Positions 24,744-35,400 of a DNA stretch of 64,000 bases are shown here, in pieces; within the stretch, counting starts at the first letter, position 1, and each line of letters begins with the position of its first letter. Below the pieces are notes generated by a model. The model did not search any database, had not been told where the DNA came from, and worked only from the letters and a program-made list of their open reading frames with translations. This stretch comes from Xanthomonas sp. DAR 34887 (GTDB taxonomy: Bacteria; Pseudomonadota; Gammaproteobacteria; Xanthomonadales; Xanthomonadaceae), in contig NZ_CP162490.1 in NCBI RefSeq assembly GCF_041245805.1, forward strand, positions 721,001-785,000. The letters run 5' to 3'. A program made the position numbers and the translations under genes.

Positions 24744-25042
24744 AAAGTACGTGCCAAGATTCCGCCGGCGCAGTCGCTGCGTCAAGTTGCGGCGCAGCAT
24801 GCGTTGCGGCCTGGCATCGCGGGTGTTGGCGGCGGTGCGATCGCGGCATGCGATGACGATGGCCAAAGGCCATGCCGACGACGATTGCGCCATGCCCGAT
24901 CGAGCGGCTTCGCCGTGCCGTGTCGGCCATCGATCCTCGGCCGATCGCGCCATCCTTCGACCGATGCGTGCGGCGACGGCGGAGCGCTGTGTAGACGGAA
25001 GCTTCCGCGGATCCGCGGTGCAAGCTGTGCTAACAGACAAGC

Positions 25043-25540
25043 ATGCGCGACGCCGATAGCGTGGCGTGCATGGCCCGAGCGAACCGTCAGCCGCCGCAAC
25101 CGCCTGCGCAGAAATGGTGGCAGACGCTGTCGTTCAAACGCGCCGCCGCCGAGGTGTCGGCGGTGCTGGTAGTGGTCGGCGGCACCTACGGCTTCGTGCA
25201 GTACGTGGAGGTCCAGCCGCTGCAGCGGCAACTGGCCGAAGCGCAGGCCGCCGCGTGCAAGCCCGCGCCCAGCTCGCCATTGATCGAGTTCAGCCTGCTG
25301 CCGGGCGACAGCCGCGTGCTGTGGGACGGCACGCTGACGGTGACCAATGCGACGCGCGGCGAGGACGGCGCGAAGACGCGCCTGCGGGCGACGCCGCGCG
25401 ATGCTGCGCCGGTCGAACGGGCAGGGCTATCGCCAGGGGACAGCTTCGATGTGCCGGTCTCTGGACAGGGCACTTATCGGGTCTACCTGAAAAGGAGCAC
25501 GGCGGACTTCATAGAAGGGTCCGTGCTGCATCGGCGGTGA
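25043..25540 (+). CDS. Membrane-anchored protein of unknown function
   Basis: 165 residues if ATG 25043 is used, or 156 from ATG 25070. A Pro-rich cytoplasmic N-terminus with QKWWQTLSFKRAAAEVS precedes one helix (about residues 36-54, VLVVVGGTYGFVQY). A short coiled segment (LQRQLAEAQAAACK) and an extracytoplasmic beta-rich region with an Ig-like pattern follow (LLPGDSRVLWDGTLTVTNA ... YRVYLKR). No family is recognised. The neighbours give no hint. Confidence 0.7.
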   Translation: MRDADSVACMARANRQPPQPPAQKWWQTLSFKRAAAEVSAVLVVVGGTYGFVQYVEVQPLQRQLAEAQAAACKPAPSSPLIEFSLLPGDSRVLWDGTLTVTNATRGEDGAKTRLRATPRDAAPVERAGLSPGDSFDVPVSGQGTYRVYLKRSTADFIEGSVLHRR

Positions 25541-25575
25541 GGGCTATCTGCCGAGTTCGGTCGCGCTACGTCCGA

Positions 25576-25872
25576 CTAGTCTGGTTCATTGCTGTCCTGA
25601 GCTTCAGTACGTATTCGCTCCAGAATAACTGCCCGGACTGCCTGACCCACCACAGCGCCCGCCAATGCCAGTCCCCACAATACAGGGGAGTACATCAGAG
25701 ACAAACCGAACATCCACAACAGGGTGTCGTCCTTCTGGAAAGACGCATAGAAAAGTCCTGCGACCTGGCCGGAAAAAATCAGGAGCGCTAGCCAGATGAG
25801 ATGCCTTCGGCTGAGTAGTACGGCCGCAATGAAACCAATGATGGCAACGATGACTACGCTAGTTATGTCCAT
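25576..25872 (-). CDS. Small integral membrane protein (98 aa), A/T-rich
   Basis: The start is ATG 25872 with GGAAGAAAAG upstream. Three hydrophobic spans: SVVIVAIIGFIAAVLL, IWLALLIFSGQVAGLFYA and a pair around SPVLWGLALAGAVVGQAV. The charged tail is ILERIRTEAQDSNEPD. No family is recognised. Its codon use and base composition (about 25560-25960) are clearly less GC-rich than the flanking genes, suggesting recent acquisition. Confidence 0.7.
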   Translation of the reverse strand: MDITSVVIVAIIGFIAAVLLSRRHLIWLALLIFSGQVAGLFYASFQKDDTLLWMFGLSLMYSPVLWGLALAGAVVGQAVRAVILERIRTEAQDSNEPD

Positions 25873-25981
25873 CTTTTCTTCCTTGGGCAGATTGGTGGCC
25901 AGGGTTACTTTCCGAGAACAGACAAATTTTATAGGAGGCGACAACGGCTAGGTGCTCGGTAAAGTCGTGTGTAGCCACCGC

Positions 25982-26737
25982 TCACGGAGCCTGCGCGGTC
26001 TCGACGACGCTGCCGTTCTCGTACACGCTCAGTTGGCGCGCGCTTGTGTCCGTTGCGGGCGCGAACACGAAGCGCAGGTCGCGTTCCTCGGCGAAGAAGC
26101 GCGTCGGCGATTCGGCGCGCAGGGTGACGACCAAGGTGCCGGCGGTGAGCTGCAGATGGTCGCCGTCCACGGCGACGCGGATGTCGCCGACCTTGTTGCC
26201 GCGATAGGTGCCGGCGTAGCCGGCCAGCACGTCGGGCGCCAAGGTCAGGCGTGTGGCGGGCGGCACGTACGCCACTGCACCGTGCGCATAGCTGTAGATG
26301 CGGCGCATGCGCCAGTGGCCATCGACCGATTGCCAGAGCGTGGTGAATTCGGCCTGGCCGTCCAGGTGTTCGGGCGTGCCGTCGCGCCGCACGTAGAAGC
26401 GGTGCGTGCCCGACAGCAGCGCGAAGCCGCCGGCCAGCGGATGGAACTGCAGGCTGTCGGCGACCGCTTCACGGCGCAGGTGCAGCGTTGGATCTGCACA
26501 GGGGCCGTTGCGCAAGGATTGCAGCACCGCTGGCCTGGACGCGGTCAGGCCGGTCTTGTCGTGATAGAACTCCACGTCGTCGGTGAGCAGTTCGCCCATC
26601 GCGCGCATGTCGCAGGCGTTGTAGGCCAGCCAGTAGCGCGCATCGGCGGCGCGCACCGCGGCTGCGTCGTCGTTGGCCGCCGCTGCGGCGCCGCTCAGGC
26701 ACAGCAGGGCGCACAGTCCGAGGTGACGAAAGCGCAT
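25982..26737 (-). CDS. Secreted NTF2-like (DUF4440) protein
   Basis: 251 residues. A signal peptide of about 21 residues (GLCALLCLSGAAAAA) is followed by an NTF2-like cone domain: AADARYWLAYNACDMRAMGEL, DDVEFYHDKTGLT, and TTLWQSVDGHWRMRRIYSYAH. A C-terminal beta-rich extension (LAGYAGTYRGNKVGDIRVAV) resembles the small beta-barrel often attached to beta-lactamase-like or DUF4440 proteins. No enzyme activity can be assigned. It stands alone on the minus strand. Confidence 0.8.
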   Translation of the reverse strand: MRFRHLGLCALLCLSGAAAAANDDAAAVRAADARYWLAYNACDMRAMGELLTDDVEFYHDKTGLTASRPAVLQSLRNGPCADPTLHLRREAVADSLQFHPLAGGFALLSGTHRFYVRRDGTPEHLDGQAEFTTLWQSVDGHWRMRRIYSYAHGAVAYVPPATRLTLAPDVLAGYAGTYRGNKVGDIRVAVDGDHLQLTAGTLVVTLRAESPTRFFAEERDLRFVFAPATDTSARQLSVYENGSVVETAQAP

Positions 26738-26857
26738 GGCGGGCTCCTGCAGCGGAGCCGCGATTGCAGCGCACTTTGGCGGCGGTGGCGCGTGCAGTAC
26801 GTCATGCGCACGAATGGGACGGTGAGGCCAGCGCGGGCCTTACGTCTTCACACGCGC

Positions 26858-28327
26858 ATGAAGGATGCGGATGAGATGCAATCGTCGCATACTGGCCGCG
26901 CAGGGGTGCCAGTGGAGGAGCGGTTGTCGGTGCTGACGCGGGGAGAGGGGACATTCAATCGGTTGTTGCGCGGCCCGGTTAGATGGTTGCGTGCGGTGCC
27001 GATCGCCGATCCGGTGGATCTGCGCAACGCGCCGATGTTCCAGGTGGTGCTGCTGCTGTTCGGGACCTTGCCCGTCGCTGCGTGGCTGTATCGCGCGATC
27101 GCGGTGCCGGTCGCGTGGCGCCCCGGCGAATTGACCAGCCTTGCGTTGAGCGCACTGTTCAGCGCGGTCGCGTTGCTGAGCGTGGTGCTGATCCGCTTCG
27201 GCCGGTTCCGCTGGGCCGCTTACCAGATGCTGTGCGTGTTCGCGATCTCGGTCTTGGCGAGCTACGCTGCCAGCGGTTTCGGCGGGCAACGCTTCGAGCA
27301 GCCGGTGCTGGTGGTGCCGATGGCGATCGCCGCGCTGGCGGTGGGGCGACCGGCGCTGTGGACGATGTTCGCCATCGTCGCGCTGTCGTTCGCGCTCGGA
27401 ACGTACGTGGACATCGGCAACGGCGAACCGGGGGATTTCATCGGCGATGCGGTGATCAGCGGCGTCATCTTCCTGCTGATCGCCATCGTGCTGGACCGCA
27501 CCTCGGCCGCGCTGCGGCAGAGTTTGCGCGACGTGCAGGCGAGGGCCGAGCAGCTCGGCCTCGCGCACGGCACCTTGCAGCGCGAAGTGGCGGAGCGGCA
27601 GCGGGTCGAAGAGCAACTGGTGAACGCCAAGAAGGTGGAGGCCGTGGCGCGCCTGGCCGCCGGCCTCAACCACGATTTCAACCATCTGCTGAGCCTGGTG
27701 CTGGGCCATGTGCGGCAGGGGCGCCGCGCCGGCGATGCGCAGGCGGTCGCTGCCGCGTTCGACGGCGTCGAATCGGCGGCCAGGCGTGCCACCGCGGTGA
27801 GCGGCAAATTGCTCAGCTTCAGCCGCCAGGACGAGCCGCAGACCGAAATGCTGGATCTCGGCGACGTGGTGGCGACGCTGCAGCCGTTATTGAAGCAGTC
27901 GCTCAAGCCCGGCATCGCGCTTGAGGTGCAGGTACCGTCCGGGCTGCAGGTGCAGTTCGACCGGCATCAGCTGGAGCTGATTCTGCTCAACCTGGTCGCC
28001 AACGCCGACGATGCGATGGAGCACGGCGGCACGGTGACGCTGCAGGGCCAGCGCGTGGGCGGCGAAGCCTGGCTGCAATGCCGCGATACGGGCCCGGGCA
28101 TTCCCGCGGATCTGCACGACAGGATCTTCGAGCCGTTCTTCACCACCAAGCCGCCCGGCCAAGGCACCGGGCTCGGCCTGGCGATGGCGAACGGGCTGAT
28201 GCAGCGCCACGGCGCGCGGATCTGGGTGGATGCCCAGACCGGGACCGGCGCCGCGTTCGTGCTGAGCTTCCCGCACGACCATGCGCAGCCGCCTGCGCTG
28301 GCTGGCACGAATGGCGGGGAGGGCTAG
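26858..28327 (+). CDS. Sensor histidine kinase with six-helix membrane sensor
   Basis: 489 residues from ATG 26858 (ATG 26876 is an alternative with GGATGAG before it). Six hydrophobic helices (about residues 65-225) replace a periplasmic sensor. A short coiled coil leads to HisKA with GLNHDFNHLLSLVLGHV (phosphorylated His), then an ATPase domain with N box (NLVANADDAME), DTGPGIP, FEPFFTTK and GTGLGLAMANG. The H-box and ATPase resemble hybrid or PAS kinases of the NtrB type. A response regulator gene starts shortly after, so the pair acts together. The signal is unknown. Confidence 0.9.
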   Translation: MKDADEMQSSHTGRAGVPVEERLSVLTRGEGTFNRLLRGPVRWLRAVPIADPVDLRNAPMFQVVLLLFGTLPVAAWLYRAIAVPVAWRPGELTSLALSALFSAVALLSVVLIRFGRFRWAAYQMLCVFAISVLASYAASGFGGQRFEQPVLVVPMAIAALAVGRPALWTMFAIVALSFALGTYVDIGNGEPGDFIGDAVISGVIFLLIAIVLDRTSAALRQSLRDVQARAEQLGLAHGTLQREVAERQRVEEQLVNAKKVEAVARLAAGLNHDFNHLLSLVLGHVRQGRRAGDAQAVAAAFDGVESAARRATAVSGKLLSFSRQDEPQTEMLDLGDVVATLQPLLKQSLKPGIALEVQVPSGLQVQFDRHQLELILLNLVANADDAMEHGGTVTLQGQRVGGEAWLQCRDTGPGIPADLHDRIFEPFFTTKPPGQGTGLGLAMANGLMQRHGARIWVDAQTGTGAAFVLSFPHDHAQPPALAGTNGGEG

Positions 28328-28399
28328 CCGCGTGGCGTGCGCTTCCCCGATGCCTTGCGCAACGTCCAGGGCGTTGTCGCCGTTCGGAACTTGTCGGCG

Positions 28400-29116
28400 A
28401 TGAGTGCTTCGCAAGGCCTGGTGCTGGACGGTGTGCGAATCGCAGTGGTCGAGGACGACGCCGAACTGTGCGCGATCATCGTCGACGAGCTGGGCCACGA
28501 GGGCGCGCAGGTGCTCGGCTTCGGCAGTGCCGAACTGCTGTACCGGCATCTGCTCGGCCATGTGTGCGACCTGGTGGTGCTGGATGTCGGGCTGCCGGGC
28601 GAAGACGGCTATTCGGTGGCGCGCTATCTGCGGCAGATCGCGCCGCAGGCGGGCATCGTGATGCTCACCGGCCGCGGCGCCAATACCGACATGACCCGCG
28701 GCTTGCTGCAGGGCGCGGATATCTACCTGGTCAAGCCGCTGGATGTGGAACTGCTGATCGCCGCGTTGGCCAATCTGCGTCGACGCCTGCAGCCTGCCGC
28801 GCCGCCGGAGGCGTTGCCGGCCCAGGAGTGGCGCTTGAGCGACGACGGCTGGACGCTGTCCTCGCCGGCGCAGCGCACGCTGGCGCTGACCGAGGCCGAA
28901 CGCGGCCTGCTCAAGGCGCTGTTCGCGCAACGCGGCGCGCCGGTGGATCGCGACACGCTGATCGCCGCGGTCACCGATGCGCCGTGGGATTTCGATCCGC
29001 ACCGGCTGGAGGTGCTGGTGCACCGCCTGCGTACGCGGGTGACCGCGGCCACCGCAGCCGCGCTGCCGCTGCGCGCGGTGCGCGGGCAGGGCTACCTGCT
29101 GGGCGACGGCGCCTAG
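28400..29116 (+). CDS. OmpR-type response regulator
   Basis: 238 residues from ATG 28400; an upstream in-frame alternative begins at GTG 28337. The receiver domain has VVEDD, phosphoacceptor Asp in VVLDVGLPGEDGYS, the switch residue in VMLTGRG and the conserved Lys in YLVKPLD. A winged-helix DNA-binding domain closes the protein (LTEAERGLLKALFAQRG ... RLEVLVHRLRTRV, RAVRGQGYLL). It is the partner of the kinase just upstream. The next gene in the same direction is the giant surface protein gene 366 bp away, which may be a target. Confidence 0.93.
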   Translation: MSASQGLVLDGVRIAVVEDDAELCAIIVDELGHEGAQVLGFGSAELLYRHLLGHVCDLVVLDVGLPGEDGYSVARYLRQIAPQAGIVMLTGRGANTDMTRGLLQGADIYLVKPLDVELLIAALANLRRRLQPAAPPEALPAQEWRLSDDGWTLSSPAQRTLALTEAERGLLKALFAQRGAPVDRDTLIAAVTDAPWDFDPHRLEVLVHRLRTRVTAATAAALPLRAVRGQGYLLGDGA

Positions 29117-29410
29117 TCGTCGACGCATTCGCGCCCGCATCCGCGCCGCGCACCGGGCCGATGCCACCCGATCGGTAGACAGATCGCCGCGTTTCGTCCC
29201 CCATGCCGGCGTCAATCCTTCCGTCACAGTGCGACCAGGAGCCGCATCTCATTGCCATTGCGGCATGCGTCGCGCTGTGCGTGTGAGGAAGTGAGAGCGA
29301 GCGCGAACTGCTGCTACTGACTGCCTGCGCGCCCCTGCGCAGAATCCGCGCCACCACACCGGCAGGCCTCGCCTGCGCGTTCGGAGTGGGTACCGATCCC
29401 GATCGTCAGC

Positions 29411-29439
29411 GCGCCCCGCACGGCCTAGGCCTGGGGCGC
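29411..29439 (+). promoter_or_regulatory. Hairpin in the leader of the giant surface gene
   Basis: GCGCCCC and GGGGCGC arms (7 bp) enclose a 15-nt loop that itself carries the 10-bp palindrome GGCCTAGGCC. It ends 43 bp before ATG 29483. A leader structure or operator is possible. The rest of 29117-29482 shows no recognised element. Confidence 0.45.
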
Positions 29440-29482
29440 CGGTTCGTGGGTCCGGCTTGGATGCTTGGGGAGAGAGAGGCAC

Positions 29483-32400
29483 ATGGATCATCTGATGCGC
29501 GGCAGCCGTGCGGCTGCACTGCGGGCGTGGGCGCGTGCCGCCTGCGAACACCACCGGACCACGGCGTCGTCGGGGCGACGCCTGCGGTTGCTGATGGCCG
29601 TCCTGCTGTCGGCCGCGCCTGCGCTGGCCGCGGCCGCGGATCTGCAGATCACCAACCTGTCCGACACCGGCTACGATCCGACGCCGGCCGGCGGCAGCGT
29701 GGTCTACAGCGTCACCGTCGAGAACAGTGCCGCCGATACGGTCAACAACGCGGTGGTGGTGTTCGACCTGCCCACAGGCGCGCGGGCAGGCTCGCCGTTG
29801 CCGTCCTACTGCAGCGTTGCCGCCGGCAACCCGCAGCGCATCGAATGCCGGGTCGGCACGCTGGTCGGCACCTTCTCTTCCAACGGCGCGCCGGTGACCT
29901 TCCAGTTGCCGGTGAGCACGGTCGGCCTGGCCCCGGGCACGATCGAGATCCGCGGCGCGATCGGCGTGGAAAGCGGCCTGCCCGCGGCGAGCACGCCGAT
30001 CGCATCGCTGGCCGATGCCGATCCGTTCTTCGCCGGCGACACCAACGCGGCCAACAACCGCCGCCTGGAAGCGACCACGCTGGAATCGGCGGGCGACCTG
30101 AGCGTGGAGAAGACCGCCACGCCGAACCCGGTCGTCGCCGGCGCCGAGGTCACCTATACCGTCACCGTGCGCAACGCCGGGCCCAGCGCCTCGGCCGGCT
30201 TCACGGTGGTCGACACCTTGCCGGCCGCGGTGCAGTACGTGGCCAACAGCTTCAGCGGCAGCGGCTGGACCTTCAACAGCGGCAGCATGACCGCCACCCA
30301 TGCCGGCGCGCTGGCCAACGGCGGCAGCAGCAGCTTCACCTTCCGCGCGCGCGTCACCGCGGCCAGCGGCAACATCGTCAACACCGCGCGGGTGGAGGCC
30401 GGCAGCACGCCTGATCCGTTGCCCGACAACAACACCGGCAGCGTGACCACCACGGTCACCGCCGGCGCCGACCTGGCGCTGAGCAAGAGCGTCACCCCCT
30501 CGCCGGCGATCTCCGGTCAGCCGGTCACCTTCAACATCCAGGTGCGCAACCAGGGTCCCAGCGCCGCGCTCAACCCGCGCTTCGTGGACAACCTGCCCAC
30601 CGGCTTCCTGGTCACCGGCGGCACCGTGCCGGCCGGCTGGACCTGCACCAACAGCAACGGCAACGCCACCCGCACCTGCGCGTTGAACGGCAGTCTGGCG
30701 GTCGGCGCCGTGGCCGATTTCACCATCGAGAGTACGGTGCCGGCGTCCGGCACCAACAGCAGCGGCGACGTCACCAACAGCGCCACCGCCAGCTCCGATA
30801 CGCCCGATGCCAACAACGTCGACAACACCGGCAGCACCACCTTCACCGTGCTCGCCGACGGCGCCGACCTGTCGCTGCAGAAGACCAAGACCCCGGCGCT
30901 GGTACCGGTGTGGAGCGGCATCGGCAGCGATCTGGACAGCCGCATGACCAGCACCATCGTGGTGCGCAACATGGGCCCGCGCCCGGCCACCGGCCAGGTG
31001 CAGGTGGTGGACACGCTGGCCAGCGGCGAAGAACTGCTGCAGCCGGACGGCAGCGTGGCGCAGCCTGGCGTGCCCTTCGCCAGCGGCGCGTGGACCTGTG
31101 CCGTGGACCAGGCCTACAGCGGTGGCGGCGTGCAGCACGTGACCTGCGACCTCGGCGCGGGCTCGCTGCCGTTGGCGGTGGGTGCGCAGGCGCCCAACCT
31201 GCAGTTGTTGACGCGCGCACGCAGCTCGTCGGCCAACCTGCTCAACAACGCCTGTACCGGTGGCTCGGGCGGCTCGATCGAACCGCTGACCGGCAACGGC
31301 ATCGACCGCGACCCGGTCACCAGCAACGACTGCTCCGGCGCGGGCACCCGCACCACCGACGAGCGCGCCGACCTGTCCATCGCCAAGCAGACCAATGGCG
31401 TCGGCACCGCCGACAACGTGCTGGCGGCCAACCAGGACACGCTCAGCTACACCCTGACCGTGACCAACAACGGCCCGGACAGCACCACCGGCGTGGTGGT
31501 CAACGACACCGTGCCCGGCTTCGTCAGCGGCCGCACCCAGATCAGCGTGACCACCACCCCGGCCGGCTGGAATTGCGCCATCAACGGCGCCTCGGTGGTG
31601 TGCCGCTCCGGCACCACCGCGCTGGCCAACGGCGCCACCGCGCAGATCGTCATCCAGGTCAAGCGCGCGCTGTTCGACAGCTTCAACCAGCCCGCCGGCA
31701 CCTGCGGCGGCACCGCCATCAGCGGCGCGTTCTGCAATACCGCCGGGGTCGGCATCGATGCGGCCGTGGCCGGGTCGGTGGGCGAGCTCAACGGCAACAA
31801 CAACCAGGCCTCGGACTGGATCCGCATCGCGCGCGTGGCCAACGTCGCCACCACCGCCAAGACCATTTCCTCGGGCACGCCCGGCCGCGCCGGCGTCAAC
31901 ACCACCTACGTGATGTCCTACCTCAACCAGGGCCCGTCGACGGTGCCCGGGGTGATCTTCCGCGACGTGTTCACCCTGCCGGCCAACGACACCGGCTTCG
32001 TGCTGGTGTCCGCGCAGCGCACCGGCGCCGGCACCCGCACCTGCACCGCGACCCCCGGCGCCGGGGTCACCGTGACCGCCACCGCCGGCGGCAACTCCTA
32101 CGCCAACCCGACCGGGTCGCCGGCGCAGGTCACCGTGCAGTGCCCGGCGCTGCCCTCGATGACCAACCAGCAGACCGAAACCCTGCAGGTGGTGATCCGG
32201 CCCAACGTCAACAGCGGCAACACCGGCCGCCAGTTCGACAACGTCGCCGACTTCGTGATCGATCTCGATGGCGACGGCGTCGGCGATGCCACTGCCGGCA
32301 CCGACAGCGACGGCAACACCTACGACTTCAACACCGACACCAGCGACGACAGCAAGAGCGCGCAGCTGCCGTTCGAGGCCGGCCAGGTCGACCTGATCAC

Positions 32401-35400
32401 CAACAAGGTGGACACCGGCTTCACCGGCGGCGTGGATCCGCTCGGCTTCGACGCGACCAATGCCGCGGCGAACCTGATCACCTACCGCGTCACCATCCGC
32501 AACAACGGCCCGTCGGTCGCCACCGACGTGCGCCTGGCCGACACCTTCACCCCGCCGGCCGGCCGCACCGTCACCTTCATCGGCGCCTCGGCCACCCCCA
32601 CCGGCAGCTTCGATCCGGCCGCCTGTGCGGTGACGTCCGGCAGCAACCCGACGGTGGGCGCGGTGCAGGTGCTGAACTGCCTGATGCCCGGCATCGGCTT
32701 CAGCAACAACGTCGCCGGCGTGATCGCGTCCGGCCAGACCAGCACGCTGTACCTGCGCTACCGCTACGACACCCCGCCCGGCGCGGCCGGCGACACGGTC
32801 AGCAACCTGGCCCAGGCCACGTCCGCCGAAACCGACAGCAATACCGCCAACAACGGCGCCAGCCAGGAGACCACGATCCGCGCCTCCGCCGACGTGGGCG
32901 TGAGCAAGCACGTGGTCACCACCACGCCCGATGCCGATCCGGATGCGGCGCTGCCGGCCAATGCCACCTCGGTGGGCCTGCGCCAGCCGTTCTTCTACGT
33001 GATCGACGGCATCAACAACGGTCCGGGCGCCAGCCTGTCGCGCGACCGCAGCGGCAGCAGCCCGCTCAACGGCACCGGCACCGTGGTCAGCGACACGCTG
33101 CCCGCCGGACTGGTGGTCGTGGGCCAGGTGACCTGGCAGAAGAAGGGCCCGATTCCGGGCGGCGGTGGCGGCGAAGTGCCCAACGGCACCGGCACCTGCA
33201 CCCAGGCCTCGGCCACGCTGACCTGCAACCTCGGCGACGTCACCGTCAGCGGCAAGCTGCGCATCGTGGTGCCGGTGCGCTGGGACACCTATCCGGGCGC
33301 GTCGGCGATCAACAACACCGCGACCATCGCCACCGAGCAGGTCGATCGCGTTCCCGCCAACAACACCTCTACCGTGCCGATCCTGGTCACCCGCGCGTCG
33401 CTGGCCGGTGCCGTGTTCGAAGACCGCGACCGTGCCGGCGGCAACGGCGGCGTGCGCCAGAACGGCGAACCCGGCATCGCCGGCGTGACCATCGTGCTGA
33501 GCGGCACCGATGCCTACGGCAACGCGGTCAACCGCAGCACCACCACCGCGGCCGACGGCAGCTACAGCTTCGACAACCTGGCCGCGGCCGGCGCGGGCGG
33601 CTACACGCTGACCCAGACCCAGCCCAGCGGCTACCGCAATGGCCCGGTGGATCCGCCGGCCGCCGGCGCCAGCGCGCCGTCGCTGGGCGGCACCTATGCC
33701 GCCGGCAGCCCCAACTCCAGCTACACCACGATCCCGGTCGGCGCGAACGACACGGCCGTGCGCTACGACTTCCCGGAAGTGCGTCGTCCCAGCCTGTCCG
33801 GCCGGGTCTACGTGGACCTGAATTTCAACAACGTGCGCGACGGCGGCGATCCGGCGATCGCCGGCGCCACCGTGGAACTGCTCGATGCCGTCACCGGCGC
33901 GGTGCTGGCCACCACCAGCACCGACGGCAACGGCGCCTATCGCTTCGACGACCTGGATCCGACGCTCACCTACAGCGTGCGCGAGCCGCTGCCGAGCGGG
34001 CAGTACAGCAATCGTCCCAGCGCGATCAATCCCGGCCAGATCGGCGGCGCCGCGTGCGCGGCAGGCGGCTGCGTGGCCGGCACCGCGGTGGCCGCGCCCG
34101 GCGGCCCGGATGCGGCGAGCACCGACCGCATCTCGCAGATCCAGCTGGGCGCGGGCCTGGACGGCACCGAGTTCAACTTCGGCGAAAACCCCAGCGGCAG
34201 CGCGATCCAGGGACGGGTGTGGCGCGACGACGACAACGACGGCGTGATCGACCCGGCCGAGACCGGCCTGGCCGACGTGGAGCTGGTGCTGACCGGCACC
34301 GACCAGAACGGCCAGGCGGTCAACCTGACCACCAAGACCGATGCGACCGGCAACTACAGCTTCCTCGGCCTGCTGCCGGGCACCTACACGGTGACCGAGC
34401 CGACCCAGCCGACCGGCACCCTCAACGGCAAGACCGTGCCCGGCGACAAGGGCGGCACCGCCACCGGCGTGACCACCGCGCCGTCGGCGATCGCCACCAT
34501 CGTGCTCGGCGCCAACCAGCAGGGCCAGCACTACGACTTCGGCGAAGTGGCGGCGGCGTCGCTGTCCGGCCGCGTGTACTACGACAACGACGACAACGGC
34601 GTGGTCGGCAGCGACGAATCGGGCATCGCCAACGTGCGCGTGGTGCTGACCGGCACCGACGATCTCGGCGCCGCGGTGCAGCTGAGCGTGCAGACCGATG
34701 CGCAAGGCAACTACCGTTTCGAGAACCTGCGTCCGGGCACCTACACGGTGACCGAACCCGATCAGCCCGCCGATACCCGCAACGGCATCACCACCGCCGG
34801 CACCGTCGGCGGCGCCATGCGCGGCGTGGCGACTCCGCGCGAGACCGTGCCGTCGGCGATTTCCGCGGTGGTCCTGGCCCCGGGTGCGCAGTCGATCGAC
34901 AACAACTTCGGCGAGATCGCCAACACTCCGGACCTGGTCGTCAGCAAGCTCGCCGACCCGGTCAAGTTCACCGTCAACAACATCGCCCGCTACACCATCA
35001 GCGTGCGCAACATCGGCCCGCGCCCGACCGCCGGCGTATACCAGGTGCAGGACCGCCTGCCGCCGGGCGTGACCCTGGCGGCGCTGCCCACCGGCAGCGG
35101 CTGGACCTGCAGTGGCGCGATCGGTGCCGACCGCTTCAGCTGCGATGCCAGCGCGGTGATCGCGCCCGGGCAGACCGCCAGCGAGCGCATCCAGGTGCAG
35201 GTCGCGGTCGGCGCGGCGGCGGCGACCGGCAACCCGGTCAACAACGCGGTGCTGGTGCAGGGCGGCGGCGAAGACGCCACCCACAGCCCGACCCCGGCCG
35301 AACGCGGCGCGTTCGATGGCGACGTGACCCAGCTGCCGGTCTGCGATCCGGCAATCACCCAGAACGCCTGCCGCCTGCCGACGCAGGTGCAGTTGGCGGC

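Noticed and set aside
24741..24757. Sigma-54-like TTGGCACG on the minus strand before iclR
   Set aside because: The -12 position reads CG instead of GC at the required spacing, so it does not meet the consensus.
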